Assembly: GCA_031841125.1 (NCBI GenBank)
Contig: CM063110.1
Location: 22,191,626 to 22,255,625 of the forward strand
Length of the DNA: 64,000 nt
Direction: 5' to 3'
Source of the DNA: Acanthococcus lagerstroemiae
Taxonomy: Eukaryota > Arthropoda > Insecta > Hemiptera > Eriococcidae
Part shown: piece by piece, positions 22,831 to 39,242 of the stretch
Position numbering within the stretch: the stretch's first letter is position 1
How the letters are laid out: the number at the start of each line of letters is the position of its first letter
Made by a program: the position numbers and the translations under genes
Notes under the pieces: generated by a model
Databases searched by the model: none
Told to the model about the DNA's origin: nothing
What the model saw: only the letters and a program-made list of their open reading frames with translations

Positions 22831-23334
22831 AGAATATTACTGACAAGCAACTGTAGTACCTTCCTGTTTGTAACTGACATTTTATATCACGTTTGGTCTT
22901 CCAAATACTGTATCAATATGATCATTCGATTTGCTCAGTTTGTATTCAATTCATGCATGGTATACCAAATTCATTCTGTCTTTACTTTGTTATGAACAAG
23001 AAAGTTTGCCAAATCACATGATATATTTTGAATCCTGGCTCTGTATACCTTGAAAGAACTTTTTAACCTAAAAGTAGATTCCCCTAATCGTCACTAAACG
23101 AAAAAGCATTTATAGATGATGATGAGAAAGTACAGCATTACACTGGGTTACAAATATTTTCATTCTGTCTCTGTAATTCAAATTCCAAGGCTGTTGCATT
23201 ACTCATATACTTGAGGTCTGTTTGAGTACCAATTCTCATCAGTTATATTTCGAAAATGAACCAAATTCAGTACAATCTAGATTTTAAAAACCGCTCGTAC
23301 AGATGTTTTTGGAACTGAATTTAGAGTTGGGACA
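22831..23334. other. Stretch without recognised gene
   Basis: AT-rich. No continuation of the THAP domain was found here. Confidence 0.4.
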
Positions 23335-23490
23335 ATCAGAGGCGAAACTTGATTTTCAGTTTGGGGGGGTGGGGAATTTGCTGACAAATATTTTCTTTTA
23401 ACTAATTAACTAAAAGTTTGCCGACAGGATTTTCTAAAAATTTGAAAATTCACTGATTTTTCAATCAAAATATTTTTTAATTGAAAACAA
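23335..23490. repeat. Dispersed repeat C, copy 2
   Basis: 'agaggcgaaacttgattt', poly-G, 'tttgc.gaca' phrases and 'tcaaaatattttttaattg' match 6545-6730 and the inverse of 52205-52395. Confidence 0.65.
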
Positions 23491-23625
23491 AAAACGTGTA
23501 AGACCGAAACATTTGTATAATACAACAGAACTACGCGGCTATCAAAATTCGATTTCGTATCAATTAAATCCCAAACAACATCGAGTACATAAGTCGCCTC
23601 GCGCTTCTTATGCTGAACTTAAATT

Positions 23626-23900
23626 GAGGAAACTCGTGAACGACTCAACCGATTGTTATCAAACTTTCACCAATACAACTTCGAGTACTTCTCTATAATG
23701 TACCAAAATTTGGAATCAAATGATTCGATAGTTCCTGAGATTTTTGTGCCACAAATTTTGTCCTCAAGGAAAACTCACGAACGGCTCGACCGATTGCCTT
23801 CAAAAGCTTATTTTAACAACTTCGAGTACTTCTCCATAATATACCAAAATTTGGAATCAATTGATTCAATAGTTTCTGAGATTTTCTTCCCACAAAATTA
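23626..23900. repeat. Two tandem copies of a ~141-bp unit
   Basis: The second copy begins near 23767. Both include 'aaact.acgaacg.ctc.accgattg', 'aacttcgagtacttctc', 'accaaaatttggaatcaa' and 'ctgagatttt.t.ccacaaa'. The block abuts the first (TA)n tract. Confidence 0.75.
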
Positions 23901-23912
23901 GGGTGTACCTAG

Positions 23913-28831
<4,919 letters not shown>

Positions 28832-28839
28832 TTTACTTT

Positions 28840-29170
28840 CAGTCATTGAAGCACCAAAACGTAAGGTTAAATGGTATTGTGGCACCAAAAATTTCGTTCA
28901 GGCACCAAAAATTGGTGCCACAACGTTTTTCAATGGGAATGATCGCAAATGGCTAGTAATGCTATCTACATGCGATATACCAAAAATAGCGTTGGTGCCT
29001 ATAGGGTGGTATTTCCATACTCATATACAAATTAGTGCGCAGTGTTTTTAACCAGATCGCGTTCGCTGTTATACAAATTATTTACTTGCAAGAGGTTCAG
29101 GCACCAGTGTATTTTATCGAATTGAATCGAAATAACATGCCAACAGGCACCGAAACTTGGCAACCCGCTT
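28840..29170. repeat. Cluster of GGCACCAAAA-type words
   Basis: 'ggcacc' or its complement 'ggtgcc' occurs about seven times in 330 bases, some paired as 'aaaattggtgccac'. A smaller cluster is at 38650-38735. Probably an old repeat; no ends defined. Confidence 0.4.
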
Positions 29171-29332
29171 TTCTAAAAATAGCTAATCCTAGAAGTAGAG
29201 TGTGTGAGTAAATACTACGAGACGTGCGTTCTTCTCTACAGCGTTGGTCGGCGTAAAGCAGCTGATTGAATAACGAAAGAATACAAACGTGGCTTCCTTC
29301 TCTGTTGGTTCCAACGGCGGCAACTTACAATT

Positions 29333-29475
29333 TTCCCAAGGGGTGCTCGAACAAAATTTTATAACGTGAATTTAGAGGGGAGGGGGGAAAAATTTGGCAA
29401 AGAAGATCTTAATGTAATGAATTTTTTATTTTTGAGGAATTTCCCAAGGGGTGCTCGAGCCCCGGAGCACCCACA
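29333..29475. repeat. Short direct repeats TTCCCAAGGGGTGCTCGA
   Basis: The 18-bp word occurs at about 29333 and 29446, the second followed by 'gagcaccc', giving a local inverted pair. Probably the edge of a degraded element. Confidence 0.45.
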
Positions 29476-29912
29476 AATTTGCCGCCTATGGTTGGTTCAG
29501 CCTAAAACATGTAAAGAATGAAAATACTGTAATTATTAAGAGGATCTGCGTACGTAAATTAATTTTTCGTAAAAAATAACACGGGAGGAGTGCATAAACA
29601 GTGTATTGTGAGGCATTCTTCGGCGCTCGTAAATGTTGTGATTATGTATTATTTTGAATGGGTCTTATCAGTATAATTATTTTGGCTGTTGGTTATGGTT
29701 TTGATTCTGTAAAATTGTACGTGACGGACTGCATTTATTTGTCGAGTTGGTAAGCATCCTTGCGAAGTTTTAACTGACAGTATGAAAATTTTACAGAAAT
29801 ATTAATAATTTAATGCGTGATTTTGTGAATAGAATCCGTGCCTCGAAAATATGAGCAGGAGGAAGGAACAGCCGAAACGGATCAGAATACCGATACTACC
29901 AGTCCCAGCTGT

Positions 29913-29921
29913 GTCTAATTT
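29913..29921. other. Target-site duplication, left copy
   Basis: GTCTAATTT, identical to 34940-34948, directly bordering the foldback element. Nine bases is the duplication length typical of Mutator-related and Drosophila FB elements. Confidence 0.85.
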
Positions 29922-30599
29922 GGCTGTATTTCTACGCCCCCCCCCCCCAAATGAGGTAGGGGGTTGGAATTAGCGGCACAAATTCTATTGTAATTTGTGC
30001 TAATTGTGCTCCGAAGTCCCAGAATTTGTGCCGCCTCCCGTGGGTCTACATTTTAAAAAAAGGTTTGGGGGGCCAGGGAAATGTTGGCCCCCCCCAAATG
30101 AAGATAGGGAGTTGGAATTAGCGGCACAAATTTTATCGTAATTTGTGCTAATTGTGCTCCGAGGTCTCAGAATTTGTGCCGCATTTTCTGGGCTCACAGT
30201 CCAGTGCTCAATTTGGGGGGGCTGGAAAAATTATGATATTTTAAAAAAAGGATCTTCAAAAGGAGAGATTAACTGGTTTCTGCTGTCACCGAATTCATTT
30301 TTCAGGTTCTTTTCACGGTATCTCATATCCTACCCCAATTTTGGGAGGTATACACCCATTCTATCCAAAGTTTTGTTGTCTTTGTTCATACTTTTTTTAA
30401 ACTATTTTTACCTAATTTGAACTAAATGTGCTCGAGGTTCCGACAACTTGTGCCCCCTTCCTTGGACCTACAGCCAAAAATAAAATGTTAGCCCCCCCCC
30501 TCAAGCAAACGTGAGGTCTAAAAAGTAGTGGCACAAATTTGTATTTTATTTGTGCTAATTGTGCTCCGAAGTCCCAGAATTTGTGCCGCCTCCCGTCCA

Positions 30600-32100
30600 C
30601 GGACATGTTGGCCTCCCAAATGAAGATTGGGGTTCCATACCATAAATATACATCAGGCATTTTTTGGGCGAAAATATTTTCCGAGAGCTTCGGGCCCGTA
30701 CCCGGTGAAATAGATTCGAAATGCCGAGACGAATTCAGAACCGTCGTCAAAATTGATTCACAGGCTATTTCTGACCCCGTATAGCCCCGGCCCCCAGTTT
30801 AGCCACATTTTTGACTGTATCTCGGCCACGGAGGGTCAGCGTCTGATTTGGTCGACGAATTCGAACTCAGTGCGAAAAATTGAGTAGGAATTTCTTGTTA
30901 TCTCATCTATTTAAAATTTCGATAATTTTGAAAATTTCTCCATACGTACCTCAGGCATTTTTTTGGGCGAAAAATTTTCCGAGTGTTTCGAGGCCCGGAG
31001 CCGGCGAAATAGAATCGAAATGCCGAGACGAATTCAGAACCGTCGTCAAAATTGATTTACAGGCTCTTTCTGAGCCAGTATACCCCTCGCCGCCATTATA
31101 ACCACATTTTTGACTGTATCTCTGCAACGGAGGTTCAGCGCCTGATTTGGTCGACGAATTCGAACTCAGCGCGAAAACTTGAGTAGGAATTTGTTGTTAT
31201 CCCATTTTTTAGCAATTTCGAAAATTTTGAAAATTTCTCCACCCGTACATCCGGCATTTTTTTGAGCGAAAAAATTTTCCGAGAGTTCGAGGCCCGGACC
31301 CGGTGAAATATATTCGAAATGCCGAGACGAATACTAAACCGTCAACAAAATTGATTCACAGGCCATTTCTGACCCCGTATAGAACCGGCCCCCAGTATAA
31401 CCTCATTTTTGACTGTATCTCGGCCACGGAGGGTCAGCGCCTGATTTGGTCGACGAATTCGAACTCAGCGCGAAAACTGAGTAGGAATTTGTTGTTATCT
31501 TATCTATTTGGAATTTCTAAAATTATGAAAATTTCTCAATACCATATATAACATCAGGCATTTTTTGGGGGCGAAAAAATTTTCGGCGAGCTTCGGGGCG
31601 CGGTTCTGGCGAAATAGAATCGAAATGCCGAGACGATTTCAGAACCGTCGTCAAAATTTATTCATAGGCTATTTTCCGAGCCGCTATAGCCCTCGCCATC
31701 ATTATAACCACATTTTTTACTATATCTCGGCAACGGGGGGTCAGCGCCTGATTTGGTCGTTGAATTCGAACTCAGCGCGAAAAATTGAGTTGGTGTTTGT
31801 GGTTATCTCATCTTTTTAGAATTTCGAAAGTTTTGAAAATTTCTCCATACTAACTAACAACAGGCATTTTTTTGGGCGGAAAAATTTTCCGAGAGCATCG
31901 GGGACCGGACCCGGTGAAATAGATTCGAAATGCCGAGGCGAATTCAAAACCCTTGTCAAAATTGATTCATAGGCTATTTCTGACCCAGTATAGACCCCGC
32001 CCCCAGTGTAACCACATTTTTGACTGTATCTCGGCAACGGAGGACCGGCGCCTGATTTGGTCGACGAATTCGAACTCAGCGCGAAAAATTGAGTCAAAAA
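30600..32100 (+). repeat. ~300-bp tandem units, left arm of foldback
   Basis: The word GTCGACGAATTCGAACTC recurs at about 30851, 31150, 31449, 31755 (diverged) and 32060, period 299-306 bp. Other fixed phrases are 'aggcattttttgggcg', 'gaaatgccgagacgaattc' and 'actgtatctcggc'. Short open frames here are repeat translations. Confidence 0.85.
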
Positions 32101-32650
32101 CAGTCTTTAATTCAAAATTTTTATTTTTTTCGGATTTTGAGAATTTTTCAAAATTAAATCATGTTTTTTTCTGGGCAAAAATATTTTCGGAAAGATTTGG
32201 CGTCGGCGCTGGTGCTGTCGTCAAAATTGAGCTGCAGTCATTTTTTCATCCAAATTGACCAATACTTCCAACTATTACGAGTGTATCCCGAGAACGGAGC
32301 GTCCCTGCCGAATTTGAACACCCAATTCAAACTCAGCGTGAAAAATTGGTTCAAAAACAGTCTTTATTTCAAGATTTTTGGTTTTTTCGAATTTTTAAAA
32401 TTTCTCCATACTATACATCATGTCCTTTTTCGGGCCACAAAATTTATGGTGAGCTTCGGCGTTGGCGAGTGTGCTAATTGCTCAATTTTTTGAGGCGAAT
32501 TCAAATCCGTTGTCAAAATTGAGCTACACTCATTTTTTCACCCAAATTGACCAATTTTTCCAACGTTTTCGAGGGTATCTTGAGAACGGAGCGTTGCCGC
32601 GAAATTTGAACGCCGAATTCAAACTGATCGTAAACAATTGAGTCGAAGAT
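32100..32650. other. Central divergent spacer of the foldback
   Basis: Two shortened, diverged units (words 'tgagaacggagcgt', 'aaaattgagctaca') lie between the arms, so the element can fold into a hairpin with a loop of about 500 bases. Confidence 0.6.
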
Positions 32651-33960
32651 CTCGGATAATTTTTTCGCCCAAAATAATGCCTGATGTATAGTATGGAGAA
32701 ATTTTGAGAATTTTCGAATTTCTAAAATACTGAGATAGCCACCTTATCCTACTAAATGTTTCGCGCCGAGTTCGAATTCGTCGACCAAATCAGGCGCTGA
32801 CCCTCCGTTGCCGAGATACAGTCAAAATTGTAGTTATACTGGGGGCTGGGCTATACTGGGTCAGAAATAGCCTGCGAATCAATTTTGACGACGGTTTTGA
32901 ATTCGTCTCGGCATTCCGAATCTATCTCGCCGGGTCCGGGCCACAAAGCTCTCGGAAAATCTTTTCGCCCAAAAAAATTCCTGATGTATAAGTATGGAGA
33001 AATTTTCAAAATTTTCGAAATTCCAAATAGATGAGATAACCACCAATTCCTACTCAATTTTTCGCACTGAGCTCGAATTCGTCGACCAAATCAGGCGCTG
33101 ACCCTACGTTTCCAAAATACAGTCAAACTTGTGGTTACACTGGGGGCGAGGGCTATACTGGGTCAGAAATAGCCTGTGAATCAGTTTTGACGATGGTTCT
33201 GAATTCGTCTCTGGCTTTCGAATCTATTTCGCCGTTTTCGGGCCTCAAAGCTCTCGGATAATTTTTTGGCCCCAAAAAATGTCTGACGTATAGTATGGAG
33301 AAATTTTCAAAATTTTCGAAATTCCAAATTAATGAGATAACTACCAATTCCTACTCAATTTTTCGCGCTGAGTTCGAATTCGTCGACCAATTCAGGCGCT
33401 GACCCTCTGTTGCCGAGATTCAGTCATAAACGTGGTTATACTGGGGGCGGGGGCTATACTGGCTCAGAAATAGCCTATGAATCAATTCTGACGACGGTTC
33501 TGAAATCGCTCGGCATTTCGATTCTATTTCGCCAGAACCGGCCCCGAAGCTCTCCGAAAATTTTTTCGCCCCAAAAAATGCCTGATGTTATATATGGTAT
33601 TGAGAAATTTTCGTAATTTTAGAAATTCCAAACAGATAAGATAACAACAAATTGCTACTCAGTTTTTCGCGTTGAGTTCGAATTCGTCGACCAAATCAGG
33701 CGCTGATCCCCCGTGGCCGAGATACAGTCAAAAATGAGGTTATACTGGTGGCGGGGACTATACGGGGTCAGAAATAGCCTGTGAATAAATTTTGACGACG
33801 GTTCTGAATTCGTCTCGGCATTTCGATTCTATTTCGCCAGAACCGGGCCCCGAAGCTGTCCGAAAATTTTTTCGCCAAAAAAAATGCCTGATGTATATTT
33901 ATGATATGGAACCCCCAATCTTCATTTGGGGGGCCAACATGTCTGTGGACGGGAGGCGGC
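32650..33960 (-). repeat. ~300-bp tandem units, right arm of foldback
   Basis: The complementary word CGAATTCGTCGACC occurs at about 32773, 33076, 33376 and 33681. The order and spacing mirror the left arm, with fewer copies. Confidence 0.85.
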
Positions 33961-34939
33961 ACAAATTCTGGGACTTCGGAGCACAATTAGCACAAATAAA
34001 ATACAAATTTGTGCCACTATTTTTTAGACCTCACGTTTGCTTGAGGGGGGGGGCTAACATTTTATTTTTGGCTGTAGGTCCAAGGAAGGGGGCACAAATT
34101 GTGGGAACCTTGAGCACATTTAGCACAAATTAGGTAAAAATTCGTGCCATCACACCCGAGCCCCCACCCCTCCCTGGGGGGGGGGGTCGTGGCACATATC
34201 CACACTGTTTTTACTTTCACTACTGGTTTCTTCGTTATCATTGTTGCCAAATCCGATGCGCAAAAACAGAAGTGTCGTTGCCTGAAACTATCGCACTTTC
34301 GCCTCATGAGTTTAAAAAAAGTATGAACAAAGACAACAAAACTTTGGATAGAATGGGTGTATACCTCCCAAAATTGGGGTAGGATATGAGATACCGTGAA
34401 AAGAACCTGAAAAATGAATTCGGTGACAGCAGAAACCAGTTAATCTCTCCTTTTGAAGATCCTTTTTTTAAAATATCATAATTTTTCCAGCCCCCCCCAA
34501 ATTGAGCACTGGACTGTGAGCCCAGAAAATGCGGCACAAATTCTGAGACCTCGGAGCACAATTAGCACAAATTACGATAAAATTTGTGCCGCTAATTCCA
34601 ACCCCCTATCTTCATTTGGGGGGTGCCAACATTTCTCTGCCCCTCCAGACTTTTCATTAAGATGTAGATCCACGGGAGGCGGCACAAATTCTGGGACTTT
34701 AGAGCACAATTAGCACAAATAAAATACAAATTTGTGCCGCTAATTCCAACTCCCTATCTTCATTTGGGGGGGGGGGCAACATTTCCCTGGCCCCCCAAAC
34801 CTTTTTTTAAAATGTAGACCCACGGGAGGCGGCACAAATTCTGGGACTTCGGAGCACAATTAGCACAAATTACAATAGAATTTGTGCCGCTAATTCCAAC
34901 CCCCTACCTCATTTTGGGGGGGGCCGTAGAAATACAGCC

Positions 34940-34948
34940 GTCTAATTT
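34940..34948. other. Target-site duplication, right copy
   Basis: GTCTAATTT; see 29913-29921. Confidence 0.85.
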
Positions 34949-35010
34949 AACAGAATGTATAAAAGTATTAGAAATGTTCGAATTTCAGGATGGACAGTTT
35001 GTTGGTCTGA

Positions 35011-35367
35011 AGACTGAACGTTACTCACTGGAAAGATAATTCCCTATGGGTATTGAAATTTATTTATGATGCATCGCAAAAACGTACTTCTCATTATAAT
35101 CCGTGTCTAGGTAGCATTCCATTAGTTGATGTACGTTATGAAAATCGATTAGAATTGTACATGAAAAATATTTTACCCACTGGTTATTCGCTGGGAAGGA
35201 TTCATGTTGAATTTTGTACCGTCATGAAACAATGTATTACTGTGTGGTGTGTTAAATTGATAATGAACGATGACCTACTTAAGATGGATCTGAGTGGCCC
35301 TGTTTTAAGAGATGAAGATGGAAGAATAAAAAAGGAGAGAAAAGTGAAGGAACCGAAAGTAAAATAA
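35011..35367 (+). CDS. ORF of about 118 codons, unknown function (partial)
   Basis: The frame is open from after a TGA at 35008 to a TAA at 35365-35367. It reads RLNVTHWKDNSLWVLKF and then FIYDASQKRTSHYNP, with a lysine-rich C-terminus (KKERKVKEPKVK). There is no ATG near the start (first internal ATG is in LELYMKN), so translation would need an upstream exon or a frame change from the short ORF that precedes it. Composition is balanced, unlike repeat translations around it. I recognise no domain. It could be an exon of the gene disrupted by the foldback element. Confidence 0.3.
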   Translation, partial: RLNVTHWKDNSLWVLKFIYDASQKRTSHYNPCLGSIPLVDVRYENRLELYMKNILPTGYSLGRIHVEFCTVMKQCITVWCVKLIMNDDLLKMDLSGPVLRDEDGRIKKERKVKEPKVK

Positions 35368-35439
35368 ACCTACAGTTATTATCACAAGCATTTTCACTTC
35401 GAGTTCGATGAAGTTTCATTTTTCTAGACTTTAATTTAG

Positions 35440-35935
35440 TGTAGCCTAAGTCCACATAGGGTGGTTGCGCCAGTTTGCAACAGTACCCCAGTTTGCAACA
35501 ACCTTAACTTCAAGTGATAAGAATAAGATTGTATTCCGCAGAATTTATTTGTGATATTTCTTAGAGGGATCAGACAGCTCCCTGAGCACAGTGAAATACT
35601 TCCCAACTTCTCACCTGTGGTTTGTAATTTAAAATAAAATCTTGACTGAACGTAGTCAGCTGATTCTTTGATTTCTCGATATTCCTTAACAAGAACGGTA
35701 TGACGGCATGATGAAATTTGTTTCAGAAATGGCTCCAACATTATAAAAATCGCTGGAGAGAGCTTTTATCAAAATTATAAGTATTTTTAGCAACAATTTA
35801 AGAAAAAACTATCCGCTATTACCTTTCAGAATTGAATATACTCGAATGTTGCGAACTAGAACCGAAATATACTACGTGATCCAGTTTGCAACGCGCTGTT
35901 GCAAACTAGGGATGTGTATCGAATCTGACATCACC
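35440..35935. repeat. Element with CAGTTTGCAACA words at both ends
   Basis: 'cagtttgcaaca' occurs twice at 35472-35503, and 'cagtttgcaacgcgctgttgcaaact' variants lie at 35881-35908 in inverted arrangement, with 'caatttgcaacagg' just after. This suggests short inverted termini around about 450 bases. No duplication or coding region identified. Confidence 0.4.
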
Positions 35936-36190
35936 AATTTGCAACAGGTTTTTTTTTTTTGTTTGTTTGTTTTTTTTTTGAAGCCTTGGAGACTTTAGGT
36001 GAATGCTCCAAGAGAAATTGATTGAGATTTATCTGACAGGAATCTACATATACCTACGTCTTATGAACTTGAAGATTGGGTTGGTATTCGATTTTCTCTG
36101 ACTGATAATAAAAAAGGCCACAAAAGTTCTACACCTGCTAGCTAAAATTATGAAAATCGATGAAAGGGAAGATGAAAAAAATATCTAGTC

Positions 36191-36400
36191 CAGGAACGGT
36201 ACAATGGGGGGCGGGAGCAACCTTTCCTCCCCTCCGTAAGAATTTTTCACTCAGCAGTCAGGCGAGTTGGGAAAATCCAACAAGTTAAAAGATTTTTTTT
36301 TGCTTTGATACTTGGGAATTCTGAGTTAAGTCAGTTGGGACTTCCACAACTTTTACCCCCCCCCCACTCCACCAAGGAAAAACTGTTCGGTACGTCCCTG
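36191..36400. mobile_element. 210-bp hAT-type MITE (family shared with 45475-46182)
   Basis: Ends CAGGAACGGTACAA and, reverse-complemented, CAGGGACGTACCGAA. Flanks atctagtc (36183-36190) and gtctagtc (36401-36408) agree at 7 of 8 positions, the hAT duplication length. The right end is nearly identical to the left end of the element at 45475. Confidence 0.75.
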
Positions 36401-36664
36401 GTCTAGTCGATTGTCTTCGGCCAAAAGCGACAACCCAACACAAAGGGTACATTTATACTTGACCGAAAATTCTGTATGACGAAACATTTTGTAAGGAAAG
36501 TGATATTATCATTTACAATATCAGTCCTCCTGTAATCTGGCAACGGGCTTATAAATTCGAAGTGCACTGTGACACTTTGTAGAACTGCCTTCATTATTTT
36601 TTGTTTTTTCTTCTTTTCGGTATGAGTGCGACACTGTAAACAAATACTTGATTGGCATTAAGAG

Positions 36665-36910
36665 CAGGGGCGCTGGAGATGGGAGGGCAAGAGGGGCATT
36701 TTATTCCCCCCCCCACCCGCTCAACTGATCCTCGGTCAAACTCAAATTACAGATGAATAATTGAATTAATTTCATTATTAATCACGCAGGCCTTCTATAA
36801 TTTTTTTCCAACAAATATTTTAATCGCTATACGTACATACTGTAATTATTTGCTCTAAAATGTCTTTATTAGTGCCCCCCCCCCCGAAAAATGTTCTTTC
36901 AGCGCCTCTG
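36665..36910. mobile_element. 246-bp hAT-type MITE with 8-bp duplication
   Basis: Ends CAGGGGCGCTG and CAGAGGCGCTG (reverse complement). Flanks attaagag (36657-36664) and atgaagag (36911-36918) agree at 7 of 8. Inside are poly-C tracts and no ORF. Confidence 0.75.
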
Positions 36911-36918
36911 ATGAAGAG

Positions 36919-37541
36919 TAATTAATAGGTAACTCATTATGGTTTCTTACTCATTTTTATTTACCCTAAAAGAAAGACCTAGTCAGTCATTCCTTTTCTA
37001 AAAATAATTTATGTTCAATTTTTTTTTTTTTTTTAGTTACTATTTGCAACAATTGAGTTATTTTTCTATTTTTAAGGATAACTAAATGTACTGTTTATTT
37101 TGTGTTTATTTTTGCCTTAGCGTCTGTACAAGCTTTTTTATGGCAATTGACTACTACAGAAGGCCTATTAGTTTGCGTAGCACATTACTTGGCACTGGCA
37201 TCTTCAATCTTCCAAGAGGGAGGGTGAGACATTTTATTGCAAGGGAGACGCACTGAGAATACAGACGTCACAAAGTCATCTTCACCAACATGTATTATGT
37301 TTCCTCTGGCATACCATATTCCTGCACATATCTTTCAAATTAACTACAGTATGTACTGTATATGAACCTTGCCTGATGTACCGATTCAATAAAATTATTT
37401 CTGACATCATTGATTCGTAATCAGAGAATTAATTTCAACTGTACGTTCTCTATGTTTGCTCGACTACACCATTAGATCGCGAAATTCCCGAAATAATTTT
37501 CTAGAGGCGACAATTTGTACAGGAAATTTACTTTCATTTTT
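36919..37541. other. Stretch without recognised gene
   Basis: AT-rich; nothing recognised. Confidence 0.4.
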
Positions 37542-37751
37542 TTACGATTCAAGAAGGTCTCCCTGCTTCACAATACAGCACTGAGAGTACAACTGCTGGA
37601 ATGCGCGAGAGAATTCCTTTTTCATTATGGTCTTGAAGACCTGGTCATCCTGCCTAGGGATAGGGGGATGAAGCTGACCCAGTAAATGAGTGCGAAATAA
37701 ATCGTCGACTTCTGACGTGCTGTTAACAGCTGATTTACGCGCGTACCTCAA
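37542..37751 (-). pseudogene. Possible mariner-type transposase C-terminal fragment
   Basis: The minus-strand frame ends with KKEFSRAFQQLYSQCC and IVKQGDLLES before its stop. This loosely follows the tail of mariner/SETMAR-like transposases ('..F..Fq.l..R..kCi...GdYfe'). The catalytic region is not present upstream. Weak similarity, offered with low confidence. Confidence 0.25.
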
Positions 37752-37911
37752 GATGTTTAAAAATATGCCAAGTAGACACGTTCCAGAGCTAGATAAAAAA
37801 ATTAGCGATTATGAGTTTTCGAAATCCGGATGTGAGTCACATACTGTGTGCGGTTTGACCATTACTTTTGTTATCGAAATATATTTGGTAGTTGGTACGT
37901 TAGTCTGAATG

Positions 37912-38240
37912 AGGCAAGCAGTACGAGTTAGCACATCTCTACAAGCTGTTGATCAAAATATTATTCAAGTAATTCAGTATTACGATATACTCTAACTAGT
38001 TTAGTAGAGACAACTCGAAATGAATTCGAAAAATTTGAAGAAAAAGCTGATGATATTTGTTTGTCAGAATGCGGTTTTGAAAGAAATCGACGGAAAGTGA
38101 CTCGAAAATTACGAGTTGACAAACACGAGACAATGAACTAGAATGTGATGAACGATTGAAGTTCAAAATATCGGTATTTTTACCAATTATTGATTCTTTA
38201 CTGTCTGAGCTGAAAACCCGCGACAAGAAGCCTGCATAGC
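37912..38240 (+). pseudogene. hAT (ZMYM1-like) transposase fragment
   Basis: Three consecutive pieces in changing frames read STSLQAVDQNIIQVIQYYDIL (split here as STSLQAVDQN and following), then TRNEFEKFEEKADDICLSEC with RNRRKVTRKLRVD, then FKISVFLPIIDSLLSELKTR. The order fits the central part of ZMYM1/hAT-type transposases: a 'LQ...ld' helix, 'R.eF..f...A..ia', a basic 'RRRK' patch and 'f.....fip.iDsli.eL..R'. Two frameshifts and stops show it is dead. The dimerisation domain is not visible downstream. Confidence 0.55.
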
Positions 38241-38399
38241 ATTTGGCATTTGGAGAAAAAATTTTCTTTTTTGTCAAATCTTGCTGGAACGGAAGTAGAA
38301 GATATTTTGAAAACAACAAAAATTCTCACAGGAAGTTTTCCGGAGACTTCAGCGATGAAGCCAAACTCAAAGTTACAATTATAAACTAATAATTAATTT

Positions 38400-39056
38400 A
38401 TCACTTGAATTTTTTTTTTTTTTTTTCAAAAAATTGGCGCGCGGACATTTTAGCGCGCGGACACAAGCACGTGCTTGTGATGCCTGTGCCTTAATCCGCC
38501 GCTGACAAAATTCAAACTCCGTTAACGTGTTATCCGCACGTTTATTCCAAGGCGATGAAAATTACAAAAGAGAAATCCATCCTCGAACCGGTAGAATTCT
38601 TTCCATTTGACAACAACGCATGGTGTCATGAGGACGTTCTTTATATAAATATACTGGTGCTCCAATACTATTAAATCTGTAAAATTGAACGGTGCCTCAA
38701 CGAATCACAATTGTATTACTTATATACACTGGTGCCAAAAGGGCCTTCCCGGGTACTGGTAAAAATAATAATAAACAAATAGACGTTCTTAGAACATGGA
38801 AAATTCATATAAACAGTTTCAAAATTTGCTGGCTGCCTAATTATTGGGGTGTTTTACCCCCAACCCCGGTAGTTTCGTCCTTGCAAATGCAGATTGGAAC
38901 CTTATCTCACAAGCACTTACATTTACACACATGAGTATACCCTATTCTGGGAGGATAAGGTGGAAGGATGTTAGGAATACTTGAGAGGAACACACAACTT
39001 CCTTTACACATTGAGGTGGTCGTTGTTTACTCTTGGTGATCTCGAAGTGGGAAGTG
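38400..39056. other. Mixed degraded repeats
   Basis: Poly-T (38410-38426), 'ggcgcgcggaca' repeated near 38437 and 38453, a truncated piece of repeat C at 38810-38885 and GGTGCC words as in 28840-29170. No gene. Confidence 0.45.
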
Positions 39057-39242
39057 ACTGAATAACTGAATTAGAGAATGAATGAATGAATGACTGAGTG
39101 AGTGACTGAGTAACTGAGTGAATAACTCAATAAATACGCGAATGACTGAGTGAATCACTGAGTCATTAAGTAAGTGATTGAGTAACTTTGTGAATAACTG
39201 AATGAGTGAGTGAATCACTGACTCAGTGAGTGACGGAGTGAA
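39057..39242. repeat. GAATGACTGAGT-type minisatellite
   Basis: Imperfect tandem 4- and 12-base periodicity (gaatgaatgaatg, actgagtgagtg, aataactgaatgag) over about 185 bases. The His/Ser/Leu-rich minus-strand frame here is a repeat artefact. Confidence 0.85.

Larger units (their letters stand above)
29922..34939. mobile_element. 5018-bp foldback element with giant inverted repeats (FB/Mutator-like)
   Basis: The ends are inverted (GGCTGTATTTCTACG at 29922; CGTAGAAATACAGCC ending at 34939) and flanked by a perfect 9-bp duplication. The arms extend about 2.2 kb each. From the outside in they hold a poly-C tract; subterminal units with 'aatttgtgc.aattgtgctccga' (two on the left, three on the right); a unique 170-bp block; another subterminal-like block; and then a tandem array of ~300-bp units. 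The right arm has one extra ~150-bp subterminal unit and a 160-bp insert (about 34150-34312). No transposase is seen, so it must be mobilised in trans. Long arms made of tandem units with 9-bp duplications are the signature of FB elements; the superfamily is inferred. Confidence 0.8.
29851..35031 (+). pseudogene. Short ORF interrupted by the 5-kb foldback element
   Basis: An ATG near 29851 starts MSRRKEQPKRIRIPILP and stays open to the insertion at 29921. If the element and one copy of the 9-bp duplication are skipped, the frame continues at 34949 with TECIKVLEMFEFQDG and ends at a TAA near 35037, 53 codons in all. The upstream 200 bases look like a 5' leader. An overlapping second frame with coding character follows (35011-35367), so the original gene may have continued after a frameshift or splice. 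No family recognised; an accidental ORF cannot be excluded. Confidence 0.3.

Noticed and set aside
30145..34713. Many 60-113-codon frames inside the foldback element
   Set aside because: Each repeats with the tandem unit on both arms and strands; they contain the same translated phrases and no catalytic motif.
39027..39218. His/Ser/Leu-rich 63-codon frame
   Set aside because: Translation of the GAATGACT minisatellite.
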